From an uncultured Clostridia bacterium (GTDB lineage: Bacteria > Bacillota > Clostridia > Oscillospirales > Acutalibacteraceae): DNA of 36,590 bases. The stretch is from contig CALFTO010000092.1 in the NCBI GenBank assembly GCA_937916195.1, positions 1-36,590 of the forward strand, given 5' to 3'. How positions within the stretch are numbered: position 1 is the stretch's first letter; each line of letters begins with the position of its first letter. Of this stretch, positions 24,910 to 32,750 are shown in pieces. The translations under genes and the position numbers were made by a program. The notes below the pieces were generated by a model that worked only from the letters and a program-made list of their open reading frames with translations, did no database searches and was not told the DNA's origin.

Positions 24910-25566
24910 TTATTTGCCAGCCAACTCTGCTCTTGCAATCTTAATATTCTCTACAAAGCGCTTACCTGTCTCAGTAATCTTCTTGTAGTCGCCTGTCTTT
25001 GCACCTGCTGTAAGTGATGAGCCTGCACCAACTGCAACAGCACCTGCTTTAATCCATTCGCCAACATTATCAGCGTCAACGCCACCTGTTGGCATCATCT
25101 TTGCATATGGAATTGGGCCCTTAATGTCTTTGATAATCTTTGGTCCGAAGAGGTCTGCGGGGAATACTTTGAGAATATCAGCACCGTTTTCCATAGCAAG
25201 AAGTCCTTCACGAACTGTCATAATACCGGGCATCATTGGAACTCTGTAACGGTTACAAAGTTTAAGAGTTTCAAGGTCAAGTGCAGGGCTTACGATATAC
25301 TCTGCACCTGAAAGCATAGCAATTCTTGCAGTTGCAGCATCAAGAACTGTACCTGCACCGAGAATGATTTCTTCGGGAGTGTATCTCTTTGCAAGCTCTT
25401 CAATAACCTTGTCAGCATGAGGAACTGTGAATGTAAGCTCGATAGCAGCAACGCCACCCTCGATACAAGCATCAGTAATTCTGATAGCTTGGTCAACTGT
25501 TTCTGCACGAACAACGGCTACGATACCGCAGTCCTGAATTCGAGTAATAATTTTTTCTTTATCCAT
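24910..25566 (-). CDS. eda: 2-dehydro-3-deoxyphosphogluconate (KDPG/KHG) aldolase
   Basis: 218 residues, a class I trimeric aldolase. It splits KDPG to pyruvate and glyceraldehyde-3-phosphate, the last step of hexuronate breakdown. The Schiff-base lysine is Lys133 in ADILKVFPADLFG, and the base is Glu43 in AIELTFTVPHA. GAGTVLD and MMPTGGVDADNVGEWIKAG bind phosphate. The sequence is complete, with GGAGATG before the ATG. It is 178 bases after kdgK, a wide gap filled by a repeat, so it may have extra regulation. Confidence 0.94.
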   Translation of the reverse strand: MDKEKIITRIQDCGIVAVVRAETVDQAIRITDACIEGGVAAIELTFTVPHADKVIEELAKRYTPEEIILGAGTVLDAATARIAMLSGAEYIVSPALDLETLKLCNRYRVPMMPGIMTVREGLLAMENGADILKVFPADLFGPKIIKDIKGPIPYAKMMPTGGVDADNVGEWIKAGAVAVGAGSSLTAGAKTGDYKKITETGKRFVENIKIARAELAGK

Positions 25567-25604
25567 AATTACATCTCCAATAAAGAATATATTTTTTTAT
25601 TGCA

Positions 25605-25740
25605 GGCGATTCGTGAATCGCCCCTACAAAGTTTTGCTTCTTTGTGCGAGATAGATTTATTTTTTCGCAAGACAATGTGGCATAGGCGAAACTGTATCAA
25701 GTATACCGCGAGCCGAAAGCCACGAAGTATTGCGGAAAAG
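25605..25740. repeat. Non-coding hairpin repeat between kdgK and eda
   Basis: GGCGATTC (25605-25612) and GAATCGCC (25615-25622) form a perfect 8-bp hairpin followed by CCTACAAA. The same hairpin-plus-CCTACAAA layout closes the inner part of the repeat at 1796-1962. Further right are partial dyads TTTCGC/GCGAAA (25661-25689) and CCGC/GCGG (25710-25737). No coding frame. Probably a fragment of an interspersed repeat family; this is inference from two loci. Confidence 0.5.
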
Positions 25741-25744
25741 GAAA

Positions 25745-26842
25745 CTATCTCTGTACTCTTGCGCCTGAGCCTTTGACAATATTTTCAACTTCTTTGAGTG
25801 ATGCCATTGATGTGTCGCCGGGTGTTGTCATTGCAAGTGCACCGTGAGCAACGCCGTAGTTAACTGCTGTCTGAGCATCTTCTGTTGTCATAAGGCCATA
25901 AATAAGACCTGATGCGAAGCTGTCGCCACCGCCAACACGGTCAAGGATTTCAAGACCGGGGAGTTCAAGACCTTTATGAACCTTGCCGTCTGCATAGCAG
26001 ATTGCTGACCAGTCATTAACTGTTGCAGTTTTAACTGTACGAAGAGTTGTTGCAATAACCTTAAAATTAGGATAAACCTTAACAACTTCTTCAAGCATCT
26101 TATAGTAACCCTCAATGTTGAGTTCTTTGAGATTTTCGTCGTTACCCTCAATTTCAAAGCCAAGGCAAGCTGTGAAATCTTCTTCGTTACCAATCATAAC
26201 GTCAATATATTTTGCAATTTCTTTATTAACTTCCTGAGCCTTTGCTTTTCCGCCGATGTCATTCCAAAGTGATGGACGGTAGTTAAGGTCGTATGACACG
26301 ATTGTGCCGTATTTCTTTGCAGTTTTTACTGCTTCAATAGCAACCTCTGCAGTTGATTCTGAAAGTGCAGCAAAAATTCCGCCTGTGTGTAACCAACGAA
26401 CACCGAGTGTACCAAAAATGTAGTCCCAGTCAATATCCCCTGCTTTAAGTTGTGCTACTGCTGTATTACCACGGTCAGAAACACCAACTGCACCACGGAT
26501 ACCATATCCGCGTTCTGTGAAGTTAAGACCATTACGAACTGTTCTGCCGATACCGTCATATTTTACCCACTTGATGAGTGATGTATCAACGCCACCCTGA
26601 AGAATGAAATCTTCAAGAAGACGACCAACTTCATTATCTGCAAAAGCAGTTACAACAGCTGTTTTCATACCGAAGCAACGACGAAGTCCGCGGGCAACGT
26701 TATATTCTCCGCCACCTTCCCAAGCTCTAAACGAACGAGCAGTTTTAATTCTGCCCTCGCCCGGGTCAAGACGAAGCATAATTTCGCCCAAAGAAATCAT
26801 ATCAAATGTGCAATCTTCTTTTTTTCTTAAATTCAAATTCAT
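25745..26842 (-). CDS. kdgK: 2-dehydro-3-deoxygluconate kinase (PfkB family)
   Basis: 365 residues from ATG 26842, which has GGAGG seven bases before it; an in-frame start at 26887 lacks a ribosome site. It phosphorylates KDG to KDPG with ATP. A ribokinase-fold enzyme: the N-terminal SLGEIMLRLDPGEGRI and WEGGGEYNVARGLRR are substrate-side motifs, and the C-terminal RVGGGDSFASGLIYGLM is PfkB signature 2 with the catalytic Asp (GGDSF where GAGDAF is usual). Placed between the mannonate genes and eda, the KDG kinase role is well supported, although PfkB members vary in substrate. Confidence 0.9.
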   Translation of the reverse strand: MNLNLRKKEDCTFDMISLGEIMLRLDPGEGRIKTARSFRAWEGGGEYNVARGLRRCFGMKTAVVTAFADNEVGRLLEDFILQGGVDTSLIKWVKYDGIGRTVRNGLNFTERGYGIRGAVGVSDRGNTAVAQLKAGDIDWDYIFGTLGVRWLHTGGIFAALSESTAEVAIEAVKTAKKYGTIVSYDLNYRPSLWNDIGGKAKAQEVNKEIAKYIDVMIGNEEDFTACLGFEIEGNDENLKELNIEGYYKMLEEVVKVYPNFKVIATTLRTVKTATVNDWSAICYADGKVHKGLELPGLEILDRVGGGDSFASGLIYGLMTTEDAQTAVNYGVAHGALAMTTPGDTSMASLKEVENIVKGSGARVQR

Positions 26843-26914
26843 ATTTATGCCTCCGAAGTATTCCCACTGACTTAATTGGTTTAACATAAGCAGTGAGATA
26901 TTTTTTTGTTAGAG

Positions 26915-26951
26915 CCGTATGAAAACGGAGTTAATACTTGCGTGTATTAAC
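26915..26951 (-). promoter_or_regulatory. Two adjacent dyads in the leader between the SDR gene and kdgK
   Basis: GTTAATAC (26930-26937) and GTATTAAC (26944-26951) form a perfect 8-bp dyad with a 6-nt gap, and CCGT/ACGG (26915-26928) forms a second. They lie 70-110 bases before the kdgK start. The minus-strand tail after the second hairpin is CTCTAACAAA, not a T-run, so an operator or mRNA structure is more likely than a terminator. Confidence 0.45.
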
Positions 26952-26991
26952 GAGTATTTCAGACGTGCTATAACGGAAAAATAGCCACTGA

Positions 26992-27840
26992 TTATACACC
27001 ACTGTATGCGGAAAATCCGCCATCAACACAAATGCTTGTGCCTGTGATAAAGCCTGAATATGCTTCGTCACAAAGGAACATCAATGCGCCTGTAAGCTCT
27101 TCTGATTCACCAAAACGCTTCATAGGAGTTGCGTTGAGAATTTTCTTTGTACGGTCAGTTGGTGTGCCGTCTTCGTTCCAGAGAAGTGCTTTATTCTGAT
27201 TTGTTGAGAAAAATCCGGGTGCGATTGCATTTACGCGAATACCAACGTCTGCAAAATGCACTGCCATAAACTCTGTGAAGTTCTTAACTGCTGCTTTAGC
27301 CGCTGAATATGCGGGGATTTTTGTAAGAGGACGATAAGCATTCATTGATGTGATATTGATAATGCAGGTGTTCTCTTTTTCAGCCATATCGCGTGCAAAA
27401 ACCTGTGTGGGAATAAGAGTGCCTAAGAAGTTAAGATTGAAAACGAATGAAATTCCGTTTGCATCAAGGTCAAAGAATGTCTTGATATTTTCGTCCTTTT
27501 CAACAAGGTCAATCTTTTCAAGAGTTTCTTTTGTTGTTATTCCCTTGGGGTTATTTCCGCCTGCACCGTTGAGAAGAATATCGCAAGTGCCGAGCTTTTC
27601 AGCAATAATGTTGCGAGCATTTTCCATACTCTCTTGCTGAAGAACGTTACAACCAACTGCGATAGCAACACCACCGTCAGCGTTGATTTCATCGGCAACC
27701 TTTTGTGCTGCTGCTTCATTAAGGTCAAGAATTGCAACCTTAACACCCTGCTTTGCAAGTGACTTTGCGAAATCTGCGCAGAGAACTCCGCCACCGCCTG
27801 TTACGACCGCTACTCTGCCTTTTAAGTTTTCGTGTATCAT
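26992..27840 (-). CDS. uxuB: SDR-family D-mannonate oxidoreductase (fructuronate reductase)
   Basis: 282 residues from ATG 27840, one base after the uxuA stop, with AAAGGAAA as ribosome site; an in-frame start at 27870 would overlap uxuA. Classical short-chain dehydrogenase: VVTGGGGVLCADFAKSL binds NAD(P), LLNGAGGNNPKG is the NNAG-like motif, and Ser (NITSMNAY) with AYSAAKAAVKNF gives the catalytic Ser-Tyr-Lys. The resemblance is to Bacillus YjmF, which reduces fructuronate to mannonate, rather than to the longer E. coli UxuB. Assignment rests on homology and on uxuA next door. Gluconate 5-dehydrogenase or KduD-like activity is an alternative. Confidence 0.82.
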   Translation of the reverse strand: MIHENLKGRVAVVTGGGGVLCADFAKSLAKQGVKVAILDLNEAAAQKVADEINADGGVAIAVGCNVLQQESMENARNIIAEKLGTCDILLNGAGGNNPKGITTKETLEKIDLVEKDENIKTFFDLDANGISFVFNLNFLGTLIPTQVFARDMAEKENTCIINITSMNAYRPLTKIPAYSAAKAAVKNFTEFMAVHFADVGIRVNAIAPGFFSTNQNKALLWNEDGTPTDRTKKILNATPMKRFGESEELTGALMFLCDEAYSGFITGTSICVDGGFSAYSGV

Positions 27841-27841
27841 A

Positions 27842-28888
27842 TTATTTGTTTCCTTTCTCAACTGCTTCAAACAAGCCGTTTATGTATGTAGCACCAAGTG
27901 CTCTGTCGAAAAGGCCATAACCTGGTTTACCTGTTTCACCCCAAATCATTCTACCGTGGTCGGGACGAACATATCCGTCAAATCCTGTATCTACAAGTGC
28001 CTTAACCACCTCATACATATCAAGACTGCCACAGCTTGAAAGATGTCCGCTTTCTTCAAAACTTCCGTCTTCCATAATCAAAATGTTTCTGATATGCATA
28101 AATGCAATTCGATTCATTGCACTATATTTTCTAATCATTTTTACCACGTCATTTGATTTTGCACAACCTAATGAGCCGGTACAAAGACAAAGACTATTTG
28201 CCTCACTATCAACAATCTTTAACATTCTGTCAATGTTTTCTTCGCAAGTGATAATTCTTGGAATACCAAAAATCGGATATGGCGGGTCATCGGGATGAAT
28301 TGCCATTTTAACGCCACATTCTTCAGCCACAGGAATAACCTTCTTAAGGAATTTTTCAAGATTTTTCCAAAGTCCTTCTTCGCCAAGCTCACCATAGGCA
28401 GAAATTAATTCTCTTACCTCTTCTTGACTATAACTGGAATCCCAACCCGGAAGATGAATATCATCCTTAAGTGGGTCAAGACCTTTCATCTGTTCCCAAT
28501 ACATAACAAGACTTGTTGAACCATCTTCGGCTTCTTTGTCGAGCTGTGTACGAGTCCAGTCAAAAACCGGCATAAAGTTATATGTTACACATTTAACACC
28601 ATATTTTGCACAACGACGGATATTTTCACAATAAACCTCTAAAAGCTCGTCAACATTATCTCTGCCAAGCTTAATGTTTTCGTGCACAGGAATTGATTCA
28701 ACAACATCAAAAACAAGACCATTTTCTTCGCATTGTTTTACCATTTTCTCGATTGACTCTTCCGGCCAAACCTCACCCGGTTTTACATCATAAACGGCAC
28801 TAACTATGCTTTTCATATTTGGAATTTGACGAATGTATTGCAATGATATCGGGTCACTTTCGCCATACCAACGGAATGACATTTTCAT
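27842..28888 (-). CDS. uxuA: Mannonate dehydratase
   Basis: 348 residues from ATG 28888, preceded by GGAGGG. Dehydrates D-mannonate to 2-keto-3-deoxygluconate with Mn or Fe. The TIM-barrel family is clear: MSFRWYGESDPISLQYIRQI at the start, VVESIPVHENIKLG, KMAIHPDDPPYPIFGIPRI with the metal histidine, SLCLCTGSLG, IAFMHIRNI, and the C-terminal DGYVRPDHGRMIWGE. First gene of the operon after a promoter with a dyad operator. Adjacent to its functional partner reductase. Confidence 0.96.
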   Translation of the reverse strand: MKMSFRWYGESDPISLQYIRQIPNMKSIVSAVYDVKPGEVWPEESIEKMVKQCEENGLVFDVVESIPVHENIKLGRDNVDELLEVYCENIRRCAKYGVKCVTYNFMPVFDWTRTQLDKEAEDGSTSLVMYWEQMKGLDPLKDDIHLPGWDSSYSQEEVRELISAYGELGEEGLWKNLEKFLKKVIPVAEECGVKMAIHPDDPPYPIFGIPRIITCEENIDRMLKIVDSEANSLCLCTGSLGCAKSNDVVKMIRKYSAMNRIAFMHIRNILIMEDGSFEESGHLSSCGSLDMYEVVKALVDTGFDGYVRPDHGRMIWGETGKPGYGLFDRALGATYINGLFEAVEKGNK

Positions 28889-28917
28889 AATTTTCCCTCC
28901 ATGTTTTTTATACATTT

Positions 28918-28948
28918 ATTTTATCATTGAAAAATCATTCATTCAATG
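28918..28948 (-). promoter_or_regulatory. uxuA operon promoter with embedded operator dyad
   Basis: Minus strand TTGAAT (28941-28946), 17-base spacer, TAAAAT (28918-28923). CATTGAA (28925-28931) and TTCAATG (28942-28948) form a dyad with a 10-base gap spanning the -35 and spacer, the position expected for a repressor. No GntR or LacI gene for hexuronate control is in the window. Confidence 0.6.
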
Positions 28949-28995
28949 TATTATTTATTGTAATTTATGTAACTTTTTTTAGTTTTTTGTCACAT

Positions 28996-29721
28996 TTAAT
29001 TCTGCTCATCGGTAAAATTGGCATCATCTTCCCAATATGCCACATCAAAGGGGTCTTTTTCAGGGTCATAAACATCCCATAATTCGTGTTCAAAGTCTGC
29101 GGGCTGTGCGGGACATTCAGCAATTGCCTCAACCTTCATTCCCCTTGACCAGATTGACGGGTCAATGCGAACTGTATAGCCACAGCAAGAGGGAGTTAAC
29201 CACTCGTGCATTGGTGCTTCGGGAAGTGCGTAAGTCTGCATAAGTGACATAATAACACCGCCGTGAGTGAAAACTGCAGTATTTTTAACTCCTGCACGAA
29301 TTACACCGTCAACAATCTTTTCAAAGCAATCGCAAATTCTGTAATTGAAACGCACCTGACTGTCACCGAATGGGGCGGCTTTATTGGGATTTGTGCCTGC
29401 GAGCCACTCGGCAAAGTCCTCATCGTCCTGCAATTCTTCGGCAGTTTTGCCCTCGAACTCGCCGAAATCGTATTCACGTAAATCGTCAAGAATTATTGGG
29501 TTTTTATCGGGATAAATCGCCTTTGCGGTTTCGATACATCTTTTGAGAGGGCTTGAAAATACTGCGTCAACCTCGGGGTAATCGCCATAGTTTTCCATAA
29601 TATCGTGAAGCTGTGCCATACCTTCTTCACATACGGGCTCGTCGGTATGACCGATATATCTGCCCTCAAGATTGCCCTTTGTAACGGCGTGACGAATTAA
29701 ATGAATTTGGTAAGTTTTCAT
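28996..29721 (-). CDS. Histidine phosphatase family protein (phosphoglycerate mutase-like)
   Basis: 241 residues. Branch 1 of the superfamily: HLIRHAVTKGNLEGRYIGHT holds the phosphohistidine His11 in RHA rather than RHG, with Arg10. FSSPLKRCIETAK, LREYDFGEFEGKTAEEL and VFTHGGVIMSLM supply the remaining Arg, Glu and second His. Members act on phosphosugars, alpha-ribazole phosphate or other small phosphoesters. A C-terminal acidic tail (about 215-241, DVYDPEKDPFDVAYWEDDA) is longer than in the core family. Divergent from the XRE regulator. Substrate not determinable. Confidence 0.85.
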   Translation of the reverse strand: MKTYQIHLIRHAVTKGNLEGRYIGHTDEPVCEEGMAQLHDIMENYGDYPEVDAVFSSPLKRCIETAKAIYPDKNPIILDDLREYDFGEFEGKTAEELQDDEDFAEWLAGTNPNKAAPFGDSQVRFNYRICDCFEKIVDGVIRAGVKNTAVFTHGGVIMSLMQTYALPEAPMHEWLTPSCCGYTVRIDPSIWSRGMKVEAIAECPAQPADFEHELWDVYDPEKDPFDVAYWEDDANFTDEQN

Positions 29722-29739
29722 ATTGGAACTCCTGAAAAT

Positions 29740-29784
29740 TTGTGAATTCGCACAATATACAAATTGTTGAATTCGGTATATAAT
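29740..29784 (+). promoter_or_regulatory. Divergent promoter region with dyad and direct repeat
   Basis: TTGTG (29740-29744) and CACAA (29751-29755) flank AATTCG as an inverted repeat. A second copy of the core, TTGTTGAATTCGG, is at 29764-29776. TATACA (29756-29761), 17 bases, TATAAT (29779-29784) is a plausible promoter for the regulator. Two copies of the GAATTCG core suggest an autoregulatory operator of the XRE protein (inference). Confidence 0.5.
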
Positions 29785-29816
29785 TTTAATACTATTTGTA
29801 TAAAAAAGGTGATTTT

Positions 29817-30440
29817 ATGAGCACACCCATTTCAACAAGACTTGTAACTTTGAGAAAAGATAAAAATTTAAGTCAGAAAGAAGCCGCGGCGGCCCTTGGT
29901 GTTTCGCAGGGGCTTTTATCACACTACGAAAAGGGAATTCGCGAATGCGGGCTTGATTTTTTGTGCCGTGCCGCAACCTTTTATGATGTGAGCTCGGACT
30001 ATCTTTTGGGACTTTCTGACACAAAAATGATGTCTGACGCGCTTTTTGCCGAAGATGAAATCCCGCAGGACAGCGAAATGAGAATGAGTACGATTTTCCG
30101 TTCATCAGTTTATCTGCTTGACAGATTAGGCTCTTTCGGAAGAAATTACGGAAGCAAAATCAGGGCAATTTATATTCTCACAATTTACAAGGTTTATCTG
30201 GCTGCTCTTTCACAAGGTGCATTGCCAAATCACGAGTTGGCTAAAAAGGATTTGTCACCCTACCTTTCAACCATAACCATTGACAATATTATTAACAGTT
30301 TAACCTTTGACGGCGATGCAAAACCAAAACGAAGTGAGCATCTGCCAAAGACAATGGATACAATTATTAAAGAAGCCACAAAAATAATTGAAAAAGAAGT
30401 TGCAAGGGTTAACAGAATTGTAAACAGACAATCAAAGTAA
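29817..30440 (+). CDS. XRE-family transcriptional regulator
   Basis: 207 residues from ATG 29817 with AAGGTGAT upstream; an earlier in-frame start at 29796 has no ribosome site. Residues about 6-65 are a Cro/CI HTH: RLVTLRKDKNLSQKEAAAAL, GVSQGLLSHYEKGIRE, CRAATFYDVSSDYLLGL. The C-terminal 140 residues are helical (KTMDTIIKEATKIIEKEVAR) and of no family I recognise; they may mediate dimers or sense a ligand. Divergent from the histidine phosphatase and convergent with rsmI, overlapping its 3' end by 9 bases. Confidence 0.88.
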   Translation: MSTPISTRLVTLRKDKNLSQKEAAAALGVSQGLLSHYEKGIRECGLDFLCRAATFYDVSSDYLLGLSDTKMMSDALFAEDEIPQDSEMRMSTIFRSSVYLLDRLGSFGRNYGSKIRAIYILTIYKVYLAALSQGALPNHELAKKDLSPYLSTITIDNIINSLTFDGDAKPKRSEHLPKTMDTIIKEATKIIEKEVARVNRIVNRQSK

Positions 30441-31256
30441 CTCTTTATAAATTACGCTTTTCTTAAAGCCTGTTTCGGCGGCAACGGTTTTTGAAGCCTC
30501 GTTTACGCTGACACCTTTATTCACAAGCTCTTTTGCTAAGCTTACAGCCTCTTCTAATGTGAGAGGCTGTTTTTCTTTTTGTTTTTCAGCACCCGCCAAA
30601 ATCAACACATACTCCCCGCGGGGATTTTCGATTTCATAATACTCAATTGCTTTTTTTAGGCTTGTCCTAAAGACAGTTTCGTGAATTTTTGTAAGCTCTC
30701 GCACCAAGGCAATTTCGCGGTCACCAAAATATGAATACATATCGTTGAGTGTCGCCTTTAATTTGTGGGGTGCTTCATAAAAAATCATTGTGCGGGTTTC
30801 GTTTTTAAGCTCTTCAAGATGCTCTTTACGGCTTGGCTTATTTGTACTCAAAAAGCCCTCAAAAGTGAAGCGACCGCTTTCCATTCCGCTGACAGCAAGT
30901 GCCGTTGCAAAGGCGGTTGGGCCGGGCACGGACTCAACGGGAATATTATTCTCGTGGCACAAATACACCAAATCTTGTCCGGGGTCAGAAATGCAAGGCA
31001 TACCCGCATCGGTAACAATTGCACAGGTTTCGCCCTCAAGAATTCTTTTAACAATTATTTCGCCTTTTTCACGGCGGTTATGCTCAAAATAACTGATTAA
31101 AGGCTTTTTTATATCGAAATAATTTAACAATTTTGAAGTAACACGAGTATCCTCGGCTGCGATAAAATCAACACTTGCCAAGGTTTCTTTCGCTCTAGGA
31201 GAAAAATCGGACAAATTGCCGATAGGTGTTCCTACAACATAAAGTTTACCACTCAT
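30432..31256 (-). CDS. rsmI: 16S rRNA (cytidine1402-2'-O)-methyltransferase
   Basis: 274 residues, tetrapyrrole-methylase fold. It puts a 2'-O-methyl on C1402 of 16S rRNA in the decoding centre using SAM. VGTPIGNLSDFSPRAKETLA, AAEDTRVTSKLL, AIVTDAGMPCISDPG and VPGPTAFATALAVSG are the signatures. C-terminal extension (about 235-274) is the small RsmI_HTH domain. The start overlaps the upstream methyltransferase stop in ATGA. Its 3' end overlaps the XRE gene, and a plus-strand terminator lies inside its coding sequence. Confidence 0.96.
   Translation of the reverse strand: MSGKLYVVGTPIGNLSDFSPRAKETLASVDFIAAEDTRVTSKLLNYFDIKKPLISYFEHNRREKGEIIVKRILEGETCAIVTDAGMPCISDPGQDLVYLCHENNIPVESVPGPTAFATALAVSGMESGRFTFEGFLSTNKPSRKEHLEELKNETRTMIFYEAPHKLKATLNDMYSYFGDREIALVRELTKIHETVFRTSLKKAIEYYEIENPRGEYVLILAGAEKQKEKQPLTLEEAVSLAKELVNKGVSVNEASKTVAAETGFKKSVIYKELL
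30544..30580 (+). terminator. Plus-strand terminator inside the rsmI coding sequence
   Basis: ACAGCCTCT (30544-30552) and AGAGGCTGT (30562-30570) form a perfect 9-bp stem with a 9-nt loop, followed by TTTTCTTTTT (30571-30580). It is about 104 bases after the stop codon of the XRE gene on the same strand and is antisense to the rsmI codons, which encode EKQKEKQPLTLEEAVS here. It fits termination of the XRE transcript. Confidence 0.75.
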
Positions 31257-32008
31257 TTGTCCGTTTCCTTTCTATACTTTGCGGTAATTTCGAGCATTTC
31301 GTCGCTCAAAGTTCCGTCATTATTATATGCCACCAATTGCGCCTCAACCTTTAAGCCGTTTTTAGCCCCGCGCTTACCCTCTATGAGCACAAGCCAAGGC
31401 TGAGTGTCACCTTCTTTTGACACAAATCGAAGTCTTTTAGGCTCAATTCCGTTATTACGCATTGCCACCATTGCATCAAAAACTCGTTCAGGTCGATGAC
31501 AAATGCAGAATTTACCTCCAAATCGCAAAAGCTTTGAAGCACTTTTTGCAATATCTTCAATATTACAAGCAGTTTCGTGGCGGGCAAGAGTTGCACCCTC
31601 GTCATCGTTCTTTATTCCGCCACCTGCGATTTTATATGGTGGATTCATTGTCACCAAATCAAACGAGCCTGCCTCAAAATCGCTGATATTTTTTAAATCT
31701 ATATTATGTACTTTGATTTTATCAGTATTGTTAAGGGCGAGTGAACGATACATCTGCTCACAGGCATTTGCTTGAATTTCAACAGCATCAATGGTTTTGC
31801 ATTTGCCGTCGCGAAGCCACAAAAACGGGATTATTCCGCACCCCGAACCAAAATCGCAAGCAATATCATATTTTTTAGGGCTTGCAAAAGAGGCCAAAAG
31901 CATAGCATCTGTGCCGAAAGTGTGTTGCTTTGAAACGATTAAGCTGACACCCTCGCCCAAGTCTTCAATATGCTCGCCGTCGAAAAGCCCGATATTATCA
32001 ATCAACAT
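31253..32008 (-). CDS. tRNA1(Val) (adenine37-N6)-methyltransferase-like protein
   Basis: 251 residues from ATG 32008, with GAGGATATTT before it; an in-frame start at 32023 lies inside mgtC. SAM-dependent Rossmann methyltransferase: DFGSGCGIIPFLWL is motif I, and MNPPYKIAGGG is the NPPY motif of N6-adenine methyltransferases. The TFGTDAMLLASFASP start is typical of the TrmN6/YfiC and Bacillus YabB group, which is next to rsmI (yabC) in Bacillus also. Modification of a tRNA adenine is therefore likely. Overlaps both neighbours: 11 bases with mgtC, 4 with rsmI. Confidence 0.88.
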   Translation of the reverse strand: MLIDNIGLFDGEHIEDLGEGVSLIVSKQHTFGTDAMLLASFASPKKYDIACDFGSGCGIIPFLWLRDGKCKTIDAVEIQANACEQMYRSLALNNTDKIKVHNIDLKNISDFEAGSFDLVTMNPPYKIAGGGIKNDDEGATLARHETACNIEDIAKSASKLLRFGGKFCICHRPERVFDAMVAMRNNGIEPKRLRFVSKEGDTQPWLVLIEGKRGAKNGLKVEAQLVAYNNDGTLSDEMLEITAKYRKETDK

Positions 32009-32732
32009 AAATATCCTCAACATCCTCCATACTTCTTATGGTGGTAATCATAAGAGCAAGCGAATCGTCATTTTTAGGGAAAACAAGCACCTTAATTACC
32101 GAAGTATCCTTACGACGCTTGAATTTCACATCTTTAGCCTCGGTGTAAACAACCTCCATTGAGTGAATTGTTCCACCGCACTGCTTGATTGTTTTTGTAA
32201 TTAATGGGATTTGTGTTCCCACATCTTTGATTTCAATAAAGAGAAGCTTGCCCGCTGAACCGCGCACAATAAATCTTTTAAGAGAATTAAGTGTAAGGTA
32301 GATTACAAGGGTTGCCACAAGTCCGCCAACAATAAAGCCCGAGCCCACGGCAATACCAATACACGAAACTGCCCAGAGCGATGCGGCGGTGGTAAGTCCT
32401 TTAACGGAAAAGCCCTCACGAAGAATTGTGCCCGCGCCCAAGAAACCGATACCGCTTAAAACCTGTGCACTCATTCGAGTAACGTCGGTTGTTAAGCCCT
32501 GCTCTTTTGCAATATAAACTGAAGTGAGCATTACAAGTGCAGAGCCAACGGACACAAGAATATGAGTTCTGAAGCCTGCGGGACGGTGTGAATGCTCACG
32601 CTCAAAGCCGATAATACCGCTGAGTAATGCTGCAAGACCGATTTTAACGATTGCATCAACCGTGTAACGCACCTCGTCAAAGCTCCAGCACCACAAAGCC
32701 GCATCCTTTATCCATTCCCAAACTTCTGCCAA
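31998..32732 (-). CDS. MgtC/SapB family membrane protein
   Basis: 244 residues: about five N-terminal membrane helices followed by a cytoplasmic ACT-like domain (about 155-244). The signatures GLAALLSGIIGFEREHSHRP, AGFRTHILVSVGSALVML and LSGIGFLGAGTILREG define the family. MgtC proteins help cells at low Mg or low pH; in Salmonella MgtC binds the F-ATP synthase and the PhoR kinase and is encoded with the MgtB Mg P-type ATPase. Here a degenerate P-type ATPase-like gene lies 18 bases upstream. The C-terminal domain is of the long MgtC type. Confidence 0.92.
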   Translation of the reverse strand: MAEVWEWIKDAALWCWSFDEVRYTVDAIVKIGLAALLSGIIGFEREHSHRPAGFRTHILVSVGSALVMLTSVYIAKEQGLTTDVTRMSAQVLSGIGFLGAGTILREGFSVKGLTTAASLWAVSCIGIAVGSGFIVGGLVATLVIYLTLNSLKRFIVRGSAGKLLFIEIKDVGTQIPLITKTIKQCGGTIHSMEVVYTEAKDVKFKRRKDTSVIKVLVFPKNDDSLALMITTIRSMEDVEDIYVD

Positions 32733-32750
32733 CAGAACTCAACTCCTAAA

